NCBI GenBank assembly: GCA_963676075.2
Contig: CAXXNZ010000006.1
Location: 1 to 64,000 of the forward strand
Direction: 5' to 3'
Length of the DNA stretch: 64,000 nucleotides
Origin: JAHJQZ01 sp963676075
GTDB taxonomy: Bacteria; Pseudomonadota; Alphaproteobacteria; Rhizobiales; Devosiaceae
The notes beneath the pieces were generated by a model. That model was given only the letters and a program-made list of their open reading frames with translations, did no database searches and had not been told where the DNA came from. Both the position numbers and the translations under genes were made by a program. Numbering within the stretch: the first letter of the stretch is position 1; each line of letters opens with the position of its first letter. Positions 47,682 through 56,447 of the stretch are shown piece after piece.

Positions 47682-50318
47682 GTGAGCGCTGAACCGAGCG
47701 AACGCTACAATCCCCGTGAAATGGAACCCCATTGGCAAGAGGTCTGGGACAAGGCCGGCGCTTTTGTCACCAAGGAGGACAATGCGCGCGAGCGCTATTA
47801 CGTCCTCGAGATGTTCCCCTACCCTTCCGGCCGCATTCATATGGGCCATGTGCGCAACTACGCCATGGGCGACGTTCTGGCGCGATTCGAGCGGTCGCGC
47901 GGCAAGAACGTGCTGCACCCGATGGGTTGGGACGCCTTCGGCCTGCCAGCGGAAAACGCCGCAAAGCAGGGCAATGTCCACCCGGCCGAATGGACCTATC
48001 AGAACATCGCCAACATGCGCGCCCAGCTCAAGTCCATGGGATTGAGTCTGGATTGGTCGCGCGAGTTCGCCACCTGCGACGTCGAGTACTACACCCAGCA
48101 GCAGAAGCTTTTCCTCGACATGCTGGAAAAGGGTCTGGTGTCGCGGCGCAAGTCGAAGGTCAACTGGGACCCCGTCGACAACACGGTTCTGGCCAACGAA
48201 CAGGTGATCGACGGGCGCGGCTGGCGTTCCGGCGCGCTGGTCGAGCAGCGTGAGCTCGATCAATGGGCCTTCAAGATTTCCGATTTCGCCGAAGACCTGC
48301 TTGCCGAACTCGACAACCTGCCGCAATGGCCGGAAAAAGTCCGCACCATGCAGCGCAACTGGATCGGGCGCTCGGAAGGCTTGCGTGTGCTGTTCGAGAT
48401 TGCGCCGAACGACAAGACGTCCGAGACGGTGCTCGATATCTTCACGACGCGCCCGGACACGCTCTATGGCGCCTCGTTCATGGCGCTCAGCGCCGACCAT
48501 CCGTTGACGACGGCACTGGCGGCCAAAGATCCGGGCATGGCTGAGTTTGTCGCCGAATGCCACAGGCTCGGCACTGCCACCGAGATCATCGAGAAGGCCG
48601 AGAAGAAGGGCTACTTCACCGGGATTCACGTGAAACATCCGGTGATTGAAGACATTGTCCTGCCGATCTACGTCGCCAATTTCGTCCTGATGGATTACGG
48701 CACCGGCGCCATTTTCGGCTGCCCGGCGCACGACCAGCGCGACTTCGATTTCGCCCGGGCCTACGGTTTGCCGATCATTCCGGTGGTGCTGCCGGAAGAC
48801 AAGCAGGCCGGGACCTTCATGACCGAGTTTGCCGAAAGCGATGAGGCTTATACCGGGCCGGGCCGGCTGTTCAATTCCGGGCCGCTCGACGGCATGGACG
48901 TCGACACCGCCAAGAACACCATGGCGACAACGCTTGAGAACCGTACCGTCGGCGGCAAGCCGCAGGGTGCGCGCAAGGTCAATTATCGCCTGCGTGACTG
49001 GGGCATCTCGCGCCAGCGCTACTGGGGCTGCCCGATCCCGGTCATTCATTGCGACAATTGCGGCATCGTTCCGGTGCCCTCAGATGACCTGCCGGTCAAG
49101 CTGCCCGACGACGTCAGTTTCGACAAACCGGGCAATCCGCTCGACCACCATCCGGACTGGAAGCACGTCGCCTGCCCCGAATGCGGTCAGACGGCGCGGC
49201 GCGAAACCGACACCATGGACACATTCGTCGATTCGTCCTGGTATTTCGCCCGTTTCACCGCACCGCGCGCAACCACACCGACCGTGCCGGACGTCGCCGA
49301 CGCCTGGTTGCCGGTCGATCAGTATATCGGCGGCATCGAGCATGCGATTCTGCACCTGCTCTACTCGCGCTTTTTCGCCCGTGCGATGCGCGAAACTGGC
49401 CACATGCAGGTCAAAGAGCCGTTCAAGGGCATGTTCACGCAAGGCATGGTGACCCACGAAACCTACAAGGCCGAAGACGGCAACTGGATGCTGCCGTCCG
49501 ACATCATCATCGAATCGAGCGGCGGCACGCGGGTGGCCCGCGACGCCAACTCAGGGTCTCCGGTTGTTATCGGGCCCTACGAGAAGATGTCGAAGTCCAA
49601 GAAGAACGTGGTCGACCCGGACGAGATCGTCAAAACCTACGGCGCCGACACCGCCCGTTGGTTCATGCTGTCCGACAGCCCGCCCGAGCGCGACGTCGAA
49701 TGGTCCGAATCCGGCATCGAAGGCGCTTCGCGCTTCGTCCAGCGCGTCTGGCGCCTGGTGAACGAAGCCAAGGTCCGGATTGACGCCGGCTCCGAGCGGC
49801 TTGGCGACAAGGCATCGGCGCTGGCTCTGACCCGTGCCGTCCACAAGACAACCGCCAATGTCGAGACGGAGCTGGCCGGGCTGCGGTTCAATCGCGCCGT
49901 CGCCATGATCTATGAGCTGACCAATGTCATTGGAAAGTTCATGTCCGACCTCAAGGACGAGCCGTGCCTTTCCGAGATTTCGGCCCTACGTCTGGCGATC
50001 AACAATCTCGTCCAGCTCTTCGCGCCGATGATGCCGCATCTGGCCGAGACCTGTTGGCAGGCGCTCGGCAATTCCGGGCTTGTCTGCGACGCCCCCTGGC
50101 CCGAGGTCGATCAGGCCTATCTGGTTGAGGACAGCGTTACCTTGCCGGTGCAGATGAACGGCAAGAAACGCGGTGAAATCACCGTGCCCGCCGGCGCATC
50201 GGAAGCGGAAATCATCAAACAGGCCTTGTCACTGGACGTTGTTGTCCGCATGCTCGACGGCAAGGAACCGAAAAAGGTGATCGTCGTGCCGAACCGGATC
50301 GTCAATGTCGTCGCCTGA
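47682..50318 (+). CDS. leuS: Leucyl-tRNA synthetase
   Basis: An 878-residue class I synthetase. HIGH is HMGH at residues 53-56 (PYPSGRIHMGHVRNY), KMSKS is exact at 635-639, and the CP1 editing domain contains TTRPDTLYGASF with a conserved editing Asp in YGTGAIFGCPAHDQRD. The start is taken at GTG 47682, giving SAEPSERYNPREMEPHWQ; a GTG at 47628 is possible but less family-like. A parS-like site lies inside at 48622. It overlaps lptE by 14 bases. Confidence 0.97.
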   Translation: MSAEPSERYNPREMEPHWQEVWDKAGAFVTKEDNARERYYVLEMFPYPSGRIHMGHVRNYAMGDVLARFERSRGKNVLHPMGWDAFGLPAENAAKQGNVHPAEWTYQNIANMRAQLKSMGLSLDWSREFATCDVEYYTQQQKLFLDMLEKGLVSRRKSKVNWDPVDNTVLANEQVIDGRGWRSGALVEQRELDQWAFKISDFAEDLLAELDNLPQWPEKVRTMQRNWIGRSEGLRVLFEIAPNDKTSETVLDIFTTRPDTLYGASFMALSADHPLTTALAAKDPGMAEFVAECHRLGTATEIIEKAEKKGYFTGIHVKHPVIEDIVLPIYVANFVLMDYGTGAIFGCPAHDQRDFDFARAYGLPIIPVVLPEDKQAGTFMTEFAESDEAYTGPGRLFNSGPLDGMDVDTAKNTMATTLENRTVGGKPQGARKVNYRLRDWGISRQRYWGCPIPVIHCDNCGIVPVPSDDLPVKLPDDVSFDKPGNPLDHHPDWKHVACPECGQTARRETDTMDTFVDSSWYFARFTAPRATTPTVPDVADAWLPVDQYIGGIEHAILHLLYSRFFARAMRETGHMQVKEPFKGMFTQGMVTHETYKAEDGNWMLPSDIIIESSGGTRVARDANSGSPVVIGPYEKMSKSKKNVVDPDEIVKTYGADTARWFMLSDSPPERDVEWSESGIEGASRFVQRVWRLVNEAKVRIDAGSERLGDKASALALTRAVHKTTANVETELAGLRFNRAVAMIYELTNVIGKFMSDLKDEPCLSEISALRLAINNLVQLFAPMMPHLAETCWQALGNSGLVCDAPWPEVDQAYLVEDSVTLPVQMNGKKRGEITVPAGASEAEIIKQALSLDVVVRMLDGKEPKKVIVVPNRIVNVVA
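48622..48637. promoter_or_regulatory. parS-like site inside leuS
   Basis: GGATTCACGTGAAACA, a 14-bp near-palindrome with the central TTCACGTGAA intact and two differences from the perfect 16-mer. Confidence 0.6.
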
Positions 50319-50817
50319 CCGCAATCGGCGGCGCCTGCTGGCGCTGGGCCTGTTGCTGCCGCTGCTCGCCGGCTGCAGCTTCAGCCCGCTTTACGGTGGC
50401 GTGGACAGTTCCGTGTCCGCCGGCACCGGGTTTGCCTATGCCGAACCGAACAACCGCTACGAACAGATCATCTATCAGGAGCTGGCTTTCCGGCTTGGCA
50501 CTGATTCCAGCCCCGACGCCCGACTGGTCAGGGTCAGCGCGTCGGAATCCAATCGTCGCGTTGGCCGCACGTCACCGGGCTCGGTTCTGACGGCATATGA
50601 GGCCGTCGTCTCGGCAAATCTGAGCGTTACTGCACCCGGTGTAGATAACAAAATACTGTTGTCTGTCAGCCGGTTCGCTGGCGCCAGCTACGAGATCTCG
50701 GGCCAGGTGGCCGCCGATCGCGCTGCCGAGCAGAACGCAGCCGAACAGGCGGCCAAGGCTGTCGCCGATACGCTCCGACTGATGCTTGCCGCTGCCCGCA
50801 ACACGGGCGACATCTAG
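50305..50817 (+). CDS. lptE: LPS-assembly lipoprotein LptE
   Basis: A 170-residue outer-membrane lipoprotein that plugs the LptD barrel for lipopolysaccharide insertion. The lipobox is LLAGC with Cys25 after a hydrophobic signal RRLLALGLLLPLLAG. FSPLYGG just after it is typical of alphaproteobacterial LptE proteins. The rest is weakly conserved, ending in an Ala-rich helix (AEQNAAEQAAKAVADTLRLML). It overlaps leuS by 14 bases and precedes holA, as in related genomes. Confidence 0.9.
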   Translation: MSSPDRNRRRLLALGLLLPLLAGCSFSPLYGGVDSSVSAGTGFAYAEPNNRYEQIIYQELAFRLGTDSSPDARLVRVSASESNRRVGRTSPGSVLTAYEAVVSANLSVTAPGVDNKILLSVSRFAGASYEISGQVAADRAAEQNAAEQAAKAVADTLRLMLAAARNTGDI

Positions 50818-50880
50818 CATCATGAGTGGCCGCGCACTCGGTCCCGATGGCCGACCTGGCTCCTGTTCAAAGGCGCTGCG

Positions 50881-51903
50881 ATGACCGCGCTCAAGGCGCA
50901 TGAGGTCGAGCGCTTTCTCGCCCGCCCGAACCTGGAAGCCGGCGTTTATCTCGCCTATGGCACCGATGCTGGCCTTGTGCGCGAGGTCGGTGAGCGCCTG
51001 ATCACGCATTTCGCCGGCTCGCCACCCGACCCAATGGCGCATGTCTCGCTCATCGGTGCAGATCTCAACACCGACCCCGGTCATCTCGTCGACGAAGCGC
51101 GGGCACCGTCACTGTTTGGCGGCCGCCGCACCATCCGCGTCCGTGGCGCCACAAAGGCGTTGGCACCGGTGGTCAAGGCGCTGCTTGACGACCTGCCCGA
51201 CTGCGTCATCGTGCTCGAATCCGGCAATTTGAACCGCGATGATGGCCTACGGAAACTCGCCGAGGCCAACAAATCCGCCCGGGCCCTGCCCTGTTACGCC
51301 GACAATGAACGCGCCATTGCCGGATTGATCGAAACGACATTCCGCCAGGCAGGGATCGAGGCAAGCCCGGCTGTCGTCACGCAGTTGCAGAGTCTTTTGG
51401 GCAATGACCGGGAGGTCACGCGGCGCGAACTGGAAAAGCTCTGCCTTTATGCCGCCAAGACGAAGCGGATCGAGGCTGAGGATGTTGAGCTGTTGATCGG
51501 CGACAATTCCACCCGCGCCGTCGATGCCGTGCTCGATGCCACCGGGAGTGGCGATGCCGCCGCGCTCGATGCGGCCCTCGGTGCCGCCGCCACCACGGGT
51601 ATCGATCCGCAACGTCTGCTCAGCGCCGCGCTCAACCATTTCCTGCAATTGCGCCGCTTGCGTCGTCTGGTCGATCAAGGCCAGTCGCCGAAGGACGCTG
51701 TCGGCTCTCTGCGCCCGCGGGTTCATTTTTCCCGTGCGCCGTCGCTCGAACGGCAATTGCGCGTCTGGTCCGAGCCAGCCCTCGCCCGCGCCGCGGCCCG
51801 CCTCTACGAGGCGATCCATGAAACGCGTCGCTCAACCCCGATCAAGCATGCCGCGACCGGCCGCGCTCTGCTGGCGGTGTGTCAGGCCGGCGCCCGACGG
51901 TAG
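50881..51903 (+). CDS. holA: DNA polymerase III subunit delta
   Basis: A 340-residue clamp-loader subunit that opens the sliding clamp. It has an AAA+-like fold without a working P-loop: YLAYGTDAGLVREVGERL near residue 22, SLFGGRRTIRVRGATK near 79, and the three-layer C-terminal domain with HFLQLRRLRRLVDQGQSP. Start ATG 50881 has GAAAGGCG-type sequence nearby. It is convergent with parB; the 239-base gap holds a long inverted repeat. Confidence 0.95.
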   Translation: MTALKAHEVERFLARPNLEAGVYLAYGTDAGLVREVGERLITHFAGSPPDPMAHVSLIGADLNTDPGHLVDEARAPSLFGGRRTIRVRGATKALAPVVKALLDDLPDCVIVLESGNLNRDDGLRKLAEANKSARALPCYADNERAIAGLIETTFRQAGIEASPAVVTQLQSLLGNDREVTRRELEKLCLYAAKTKRIEAEDVELLIGDNSTRAVDAVLDATGSGDAAALDAALGAAATTGIDPQRLLSAALNHFLQLRRLRRLVDQGQSPKDAVGSLRPRVHFSRAPSLERQLRVWSEPALARAAARLYEAIHETRRSTPIKHAATGRALLAVCQAGARR

Positions 51904-52011
51904 CCGGCCGGCTCCGTTATCGCTGTTCGAGGCAGGTCACGTTCGTCGGCATCGAAGTGTGTGGCGCCTCACCGGTGGCCAACCTGTGCATATTCTGTGC
52001 AAAAACGGTGT

Positions 52012-52085
52012 AAAAAAACGACGTCTCTCGTCGAGCAGAATGTCGATAGGCCCTACTGGGACCCGTCCGCTCGACGAGAGACGTC
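52012..52085 (-). terminator. Terminator of the parB-side operon with 17-bp stem
   Basis: Arms GCTCGACGAGAGACGTC and its exact reverse complement (52069-52085 and 52020-52036) enclose 32 bases. On the minus strand TTTTTTT (52018-52012) follows one base later. The distal arm alone can also form CGACG-AGAGA-CGTCG before the same T-tract. A second dyad GGTAAAC/GTTTACC lies at 52090-52108. Confidence 0.8.
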
Positions 52086-52142
52086 ATTTGGTAAACGCGA
52101 GGTTTACCGTTGTGACGGCCACTGTCCTAACCTATTGAAATA

Positions 52143-53015
52143 TCAGGTAGAAACGCCGAGACGTCGACACAGGTCATCGAGCTGTTCGAGGGTCTTGTAG
52201 CGAACTTCGAGCTTGCCGCCATTGTCGCCATGGCTGATCGACACGACGAGGCCGAGAGAATCGGACAGCCGCCTTTCAAGATCGATGGTGTCGGCATCCT
52301 TGGCACGAGGCACGCGCGGTGCCGCTGCCTCGCGTCCGGCTCGGGACTGCATCAGGTCTTCGGCCTGGCGCACCGATAATCCTTCGTCGATGATGCGTTG
52401 TGCCAGCCCTTGTGGGTTGTCCGCGGTGATCAGGGTGCGGGCATGGCCGGCGGTCAAATCACCTTTGGCCAGCATGTCGCGCACGGGGTCCGGCAACTTC
52501 AGAAGGCGCAGCGTGTTGGCGACATGCGAGCGCGACTTGCCGATGACATGGCCGAGGTCATTCTGGGTATAGCTGAACTGCCCCATCAGCTGCTCGTATC
52601 CGAGCGCTTCTTCGAGCGGATTGAGATCGGCCCGCTGCACGTTCTCGATGATCGCCAGTTCCAGTGCTTCGCGGTCATCGACCTCGCGGATAATGACCGG
52701 GACTTCGTTGAGCCCGGCGCGCTGTGCCGCCCGCCAACGCCGCTCGCCGGCGATGAGCTCGTAAGTGTCCGTTCCCGGTTCGCCCGGCCGCACCAAAAGC
52801 GGCTGCATGACGCCCTTTTCGCGAATCGAGTTTGCCAGTTCATCGAGCAGCTCGGGATCGAAATCACGGCGCGGATTGGCACGATTGGGAACGATGACAT
52901 CGACGGCGATCCGGCGAATTCCGCCCGGTTCGGGGGCCTGCGGCGCCTCGACAGGCGCCATGTCTCCGATAAGGGCAGCAAGGCCGCGTCCAAGTCGTGC
53001 GGGTTTCTCGGTCAT
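52143..53015 (-). CDS. parB: Chromosome partitioning protein ParB
   Basis: A 290-residue CTP-dependent DNA clamp that loads at parS and spreads. The N-terminal RLGRGLAALIGD is the ParA-contact motif. GERRWRAAQRAGL near residues 94-106 is the CTP-binding box, the helix-turn-helix (YTQNDLGHVIGKSRSHVANTLRLLKLP) follows, and the C-terminal dimer domain ends the protein. It follows parA by 10 bases. Five parS-like sites are in this window. Confidence 0.97.
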   Translation of the reverse strand: MTEKPARLGRGLAALIGDMAPVEAPQAPEPGGIRRIAVDVIVPNRANPRRDFDPELLDELANSIREKGVMQPLLVRPGEPGTDTYELIAGERRWRAAQRAGLNEVPVIIREVDDREALELAIIENVQRADLNPLEEALGYEQLMGQFSYTQNDLGHVIGKSRSHVANTLRLLKLPDPVRDMLAKGDLTAGHARTLITADNPQGLAQRIIDEGLSVRQAEDLMQSRAGREAAAPRVPRAKDADTIDLERRLSDSLGLVVSISHGDNGGKLEVRYKTLEQLDDLCRRLGVST

Positions 53016-53025
53016 CGCGTTCGTC

Positions 53026-53826
53026 CTATGCCGCCAGCGCGCGTTCGCGGCGAATCACTTCGGTGGCCAGGCGCAGATAGGCCTGCGATCCGGCGCATTT
53101 GAGATCGTAGAGCAGCGCCGGCTTGCCGAAAGACGGGGCCTCGCTCAAGCGCACATTGCGCGGAATGACCGTCTCGTAAACCAGATCGCCCATCTCGTGG
53201 CGCACATCCTGCAACACCTGCTCGCTCAGATTGTTGCGGGAATCGTACATGGTCATGACCACACCCTGGATATGAAGGCGCTGGTTGAGCGTGGTGCGAA
53301 TCTGTTCAATGGTCGTCAGAAGCTGACTCAACCCCTCAAGCGCGAAGAACTCGCACTGCATCGGCACCAGCACGGCGTCCGAAGCGGTCAACGCGTTGAT
53401 CGTCAACAGGTTAAGCGATGGCGGGCAATCGATCAGCACATAGGTCGGCGGGCCGCCTTCGATCAACAGGGCCGGCGTTCCGGCAAGAGCGTTGCGCAGC
53501 CGGAAAGCCCTATCCGGCGCGGAGATGACAGCCGATTCAAAGCCGAGCAGATCGAGCGTCGAGGGAATGATGGCCACTTGCGGCACATCGGTCTTGATCG
53601 CCGCCTCGGCAACGCTCTTTTCGCCGCTCAGCAGTTCATATGCGGAAATATCGCGATCCTGGCGGGCGACGCCGAGCCCGGTCGAGGCATTGCCCTGCGG
53701 ATCCATGTCGATAATCAACACGCGTTCGCCAACGGCGGCCAACGCCGTTGCGAGATTGATCGCGGTTGTGGTTTTGCCGACGCCGCCTTTCTGGTTGGCG
53801 AGGGCGAGGACGCGCGCGCTCAACAT
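53026..53826 (-). CDS. parA: Chromosome partitioning ATPase ParA
   Basis: A 266-residue deviant-Walker ATPase that moves ParB-parS complexes. Walker A KGGVGKTTT is at residues 13-21 with the signature Lys14-type lysine, followed by VLIIDMDPQGNASTGLG and VLIDCPPSLNLLTINAL. It has the short N-terminus of chromosomal ParA (Soj). It lies between rsmG and parB on the same strand. Confidence 0.97.
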   Translation of the reverse strand: MLSARVLALANQKGGVGKTTTAINLATALAAVGERVLIIDMDPQGNASTGLGVARQDRDISAYELLSGEKSVAEAAIKTDVPQVAIIPSTLDLLGFESAVISAPDRAFRLRNALAGTPALLIEGGPPTYVLIDCPPSLNLLTINALTASDAVLVPMQCEFFALEGLSQLLTTIEQIRTTLNQRLHIQGVVMTMYDSRNNLSEQVLQDVRHEMGDLVYETVIPRNVRLSEAPSFGKPALLYDLKCAGSQAYLRLATEVIRRERALAA

Positions 53827-53849
53827 GGCCTCCTGAGCTTTGTCACGGA

Positions 53850-54497
53850 TTACGACTTCGGGCGGAGATTGCTGATCTGCAGCACCACACCGTCGTCGCT
53901 TGTCGCACTGGCATGTTTTACCACATCAAAACGCCAGTCCGCACCTGCCTGATCGATTTCGGCGGCGTTTTCCCGCCCCTTGTGAAATATGAGGATACCG
54001 CCGGCGGTGAGGAGCGGAAACGCCAGCTCGAACAGCTTGTTAAGCGGTGCCAAAGCGCGCGCGAGAATAACATCCGCTTGCCCTGTTTCACGTGAATCAA
54101 GCGCTTCGATGCGCGATTGCAACACCGTCGCACCGAGTCCCAGCTCACGGCTGACCGCCCGGAGGAAGGCGGTCTTGCGCGCATTCGATTCGCACAGGAA
54201 GAACCGCGCGTCCGATCCCTTCAAGGCAATGGCCAACGGCAATCCAGGCAGGCCGCCGCCACTGCCAAGATCGAAGATGCGCCCCGCGTTTTGCGGCAAT
54301 AACGGCAGAACCTGCAGCGAGTCGGCGATATGGCGGCTCCAGAAGGCATCGAGCGTTTCACGTGAAACGAGATTCTGCGCCGCCTGCCATTTTTTCAACA
54401 GTGCTTCGAACGTTTCGAGATCGGTGGCGACATCAGCAGGCGTCCGCGCAAACTGCCCCGCCCAAGGCACGATGATCTGTTCGGGGTTCCTGCTCAT
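53850..54497 (-). CDS. rsmG: 16S rRNA m7G527 methyltransferase RsmG
   Basis: A 215-residue SAM-dependent methyltransferase acting on G527 of 16S rRNA. The SAM motif is IFDLGSGGGLPGLPLAI near residue 75, and FFLCESNARKTAFLR follows. Its ATG overlaps the mnmG stop by one base (TGATG). Two parS-like sites are embedded in it, at 54084 and 54354. Confidence 0.95.
   Translation of the reverse strand: MSRNPEQIIVPWAGQFARTPADVATDLETFEALLKKWQAAQNLVSRETLDAFWSRHIADSLQVLPLLPQNAGRIFDLGSGGGLPGLPLAIALKGSDARFFLCESNARKTAFLRAVSRELGLGATVLQSRIEALDSRETGQADVILARALAPLNKLFELAFPLLTAGGILIFHKGRENAAEIDQAGADWRFDVVKHASATSDDGVVLQISNLRPKS
54084..54099. promoter_or_regulatory. parS-like site in rsmG (distal)
   Basis: TGTTTCACGTGAATCA, one base from the perfect palindrome. 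Confidence 0.75.
54354..54369. promoter_or_regulatory. parS site in rsmG (perfect palindrome)
   Basis: CGTTTCACGTGAAACG, a perfect 16-bp palindrome containing the full GTTTCACGTGAAAC core recognised by ParB/Spo0J-family proteins. Confidence 0.85.
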
Positions 54498-56398
54498 CAA
54501 CCGGCCTTTTCCAACCGTCCGCGACGGATGACCGCCAAAAGCAGCAAAACCGCAGCGGGCGTGACGCCGTCGATGGCCTGGGCGTCAGCGATGGTCTCGG
54601 GCCGGTGCGCAATCAGTTTCTGTCGCACTTCCGCCGACAACCCGGTCAGTGCGCTGTAATCGATCCACTCCGGAATCACGCGTGCTTCGTCGCGCTTTAG
54701 AGCGGCGATGTCCTCGGCCTGGCGGTCGAGATAAACGGCATATTTTGCGTCGATCTCGAGCTTTTCCATGATCGGGCGTTCGATATCCGCGAGCTCCGGC
54801 CAGATACCAATCAACGTGTCCGCATCGATATCGGGATAGGCCAGCAGAGCAAAACCGGAGCGACGCACCCCGTCCTGGTTGAGCTTAAGACCTGCCGCCC
54901 TTGCCTGCTGCGGCGTCAGTGACAATGTTTCGAGCCGTGCCCGAGCCATTCCGAGCTCCCGGCTTTTCGCCTCGAACAGCTCGCGACGCTGATGCCCGAC
55001 CAGCCCCGTTTCAATACCGAGGGGAGTCAGCCGTTCCATGGCATTGTCGGCTCGCAAATGCAGACGGAACTCGGCCCGCGAGGTGAACATGCGATAGGGT
55101 TCGGTGACACCGCGCGTCACCAGGTCATCGATCATGACGCCGAGATAGGACTGGGTCCGGGACAAGCGCAACATTTCGCGTCCGAGCGCATTCAACGCCG
55201 CATTGGCGCCAGCGAGCAGTCCTTGTGCCGCCGCCTCCTCGTAGCCCGTCGTCCCATTGATCTGTCCAGCGAAAAACAGGCCGCGCCGCGCCTTTGTTTC
55301 AAGGGTGTGATTGAGGGCGCGCGGATCGACGTAATCATATTCGATGGCATAGCCGGCGCGCACCACCTCGACATTTTCAAGGCCGGGCATCGACCGAAGG
55401 AAAGCGATTTGCACCTCTTCCGGCAAAGAAGTCGACAAGCCGTTGGGATAAATCAGATCGCTGTCGAGACCTTCCGGCTCCAGAAAGACCTGGTGGGTAT
55501 CGCGGTCGGCAAAGCGAACGATCTTGTCCTCGATCGACGGACAATAGCGCGGCCCGCGACTCTTGATCCGCCCAGAGTACATGGCGGAACGGTGGATGTT
55601 ATCCTCGATGATGCGGTGGGTTTCGAGATTGGTGCGGGTGATGTGGCAATCAACCTGCGGCACCGCCGGTCCCTCGCTCAGCGCCGAGAACATGTCCGGA
55701 ATGGTGTCGCCCGGCTGCTGCTCAAGCGCCGAGAAGTTGATGCTCTGCTTCCTGAGGCGTGCCGGCGTGCCGGTCTTCAGCCGCCCGAGCGGCAGATCGA
55801 GACTGTCGAGGCATTTTGCCAATCCGACAACCGGCGCCTCGCCGATCCGTCCGGCTGGCGTCGAGACATCGCCGCTGTGGATGATACCGCGCAGAAAGGT
55901 GCCGGTGGTCAGCACCACGGTGCTAGCGGAGATGATTTCCCCCGAGCCGAGCTTCAGGCCCGAGACTGCATCGCCATCGAACAGGATTTCTTCGGCTTCC
56001 GCTGCGAGGATCTCCAGGTTGTCCTGCGCCTGGAGTGCCGCCAGCATCTCCTTTTTGTAGAGTGCGCGGTCCATCTGCGCCCGAGGTCCGCGTACGGCAG
56101 GCCCTTTGCGACGGTTGAGCAGTCGAAACTGGATGCCTGCCCGGTCGGCGACACGCGCCATCACACCATCGAGTGCATCGATCTCGCGGACGAGATGTCC
56201 CTTGCCCAGCCCGCCAATTGCCGGGTTGCAGCTCATTTCGCCGATGGTATCGATGCGATGGGTGACAAGCAGCGTTCGCGCGCCAAGCCGCGCCGCCGCG
56301 GCAGCCGCTTCACAACCGGCGTGTCCGCCGCCGACGATAATCACATCTGCATCCCGCATCGAAGCCATGAGCGTTTTCGCCGTCTCCTGTTCAATCAT
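54497..56398 (-). CDS. mnmG: tRNA uridine-5-carboxymethylaminomethyl(34) synthesis enzyme MnmG
   Basis: A 633-residue FAD enzyme that, with MnmE, modifies the wobble uridine of several tRNAs. The Rossmann motif VIIVGGGHAGCEAA lies near residues 18-31; other marks are NPAIGGLGKGHLVREIDALDG, the QINGTTGYEEAAAQGLLAG segment, and the MnmE-binding C-terminal domain. The start is uncertain: 56398, 56368 and 56359 are all possible with weak ribosome sites. I give the first ATG after the mnmE stop. A frame reaching 56497 would overlap mnmE. Confidence 0.93.
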   Translation of the reverse strand: MIEQETAKTLMASMRDADVIIVGGGHAGCEAAAAAARLGARTLLVTHRIDTIGEMSCNPAIGGLGKGHLVREIDALDGVMARVADRAGIQFRLLNRRKGPAVRGPRAQMDRALYKKEMLAALQAQDNLEILAAEAEEILFDGDAVSGLKLGSGEIISASTVVLTTGTFLRGIIHSGDVSTPAGRIGEAPVVGLAKCLDSLDLPLGRLKTGTPARLRKQSINFSALEQQPGDTIPDMFSALSEGPAVPQVDCHITRTNLETHRIIEDNIHRSAMYSGRIKSRGPRYCPSIEDKIVRFADRDTHQVFLEPEGLDSDLIYPNGLSTSLPEEVQIAFLRSMPGLENVEVVRAGYAIEYDYVDPRALNHTLETKARRGLFFAGQINGTTGYEEAAAQGLLAGANAALNALGREMLRLSRTQSYLGVMIDDLVTRGVTEPYRMFTSRAEFRLHLRADNAMERLTPLGIETGLVGHQRRELFEAKSRELGMARARLETLSLTPQQARAAGLKLNQDGVRRSGFALLAYPDIDADTLIGIWPELADIERPIMEKLEIDAKYAVYLDRQAEDIAALKRDEARVIPEWIDYSALTGLSAEVRQKLIAHRPETIADAQAIDGVTPAAVLLLLAVIRRGRLEKAG

Positions 56399-56431
56399 AT
56401 CCGGCGCCCGAGTGGCCGAGTCATCCGATGA

Positions 56432-56447
56432 TGTTTCACGTGAATCA
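56432..56447. promoter_or_regulatory. parS-like site at mnmE-mnmG junction
   Basis: TGTTTCACGTGAATCA, identical to the site at 54084; its last three bases are the mnmE stop codon on the other strand. Confidence 0.75.
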
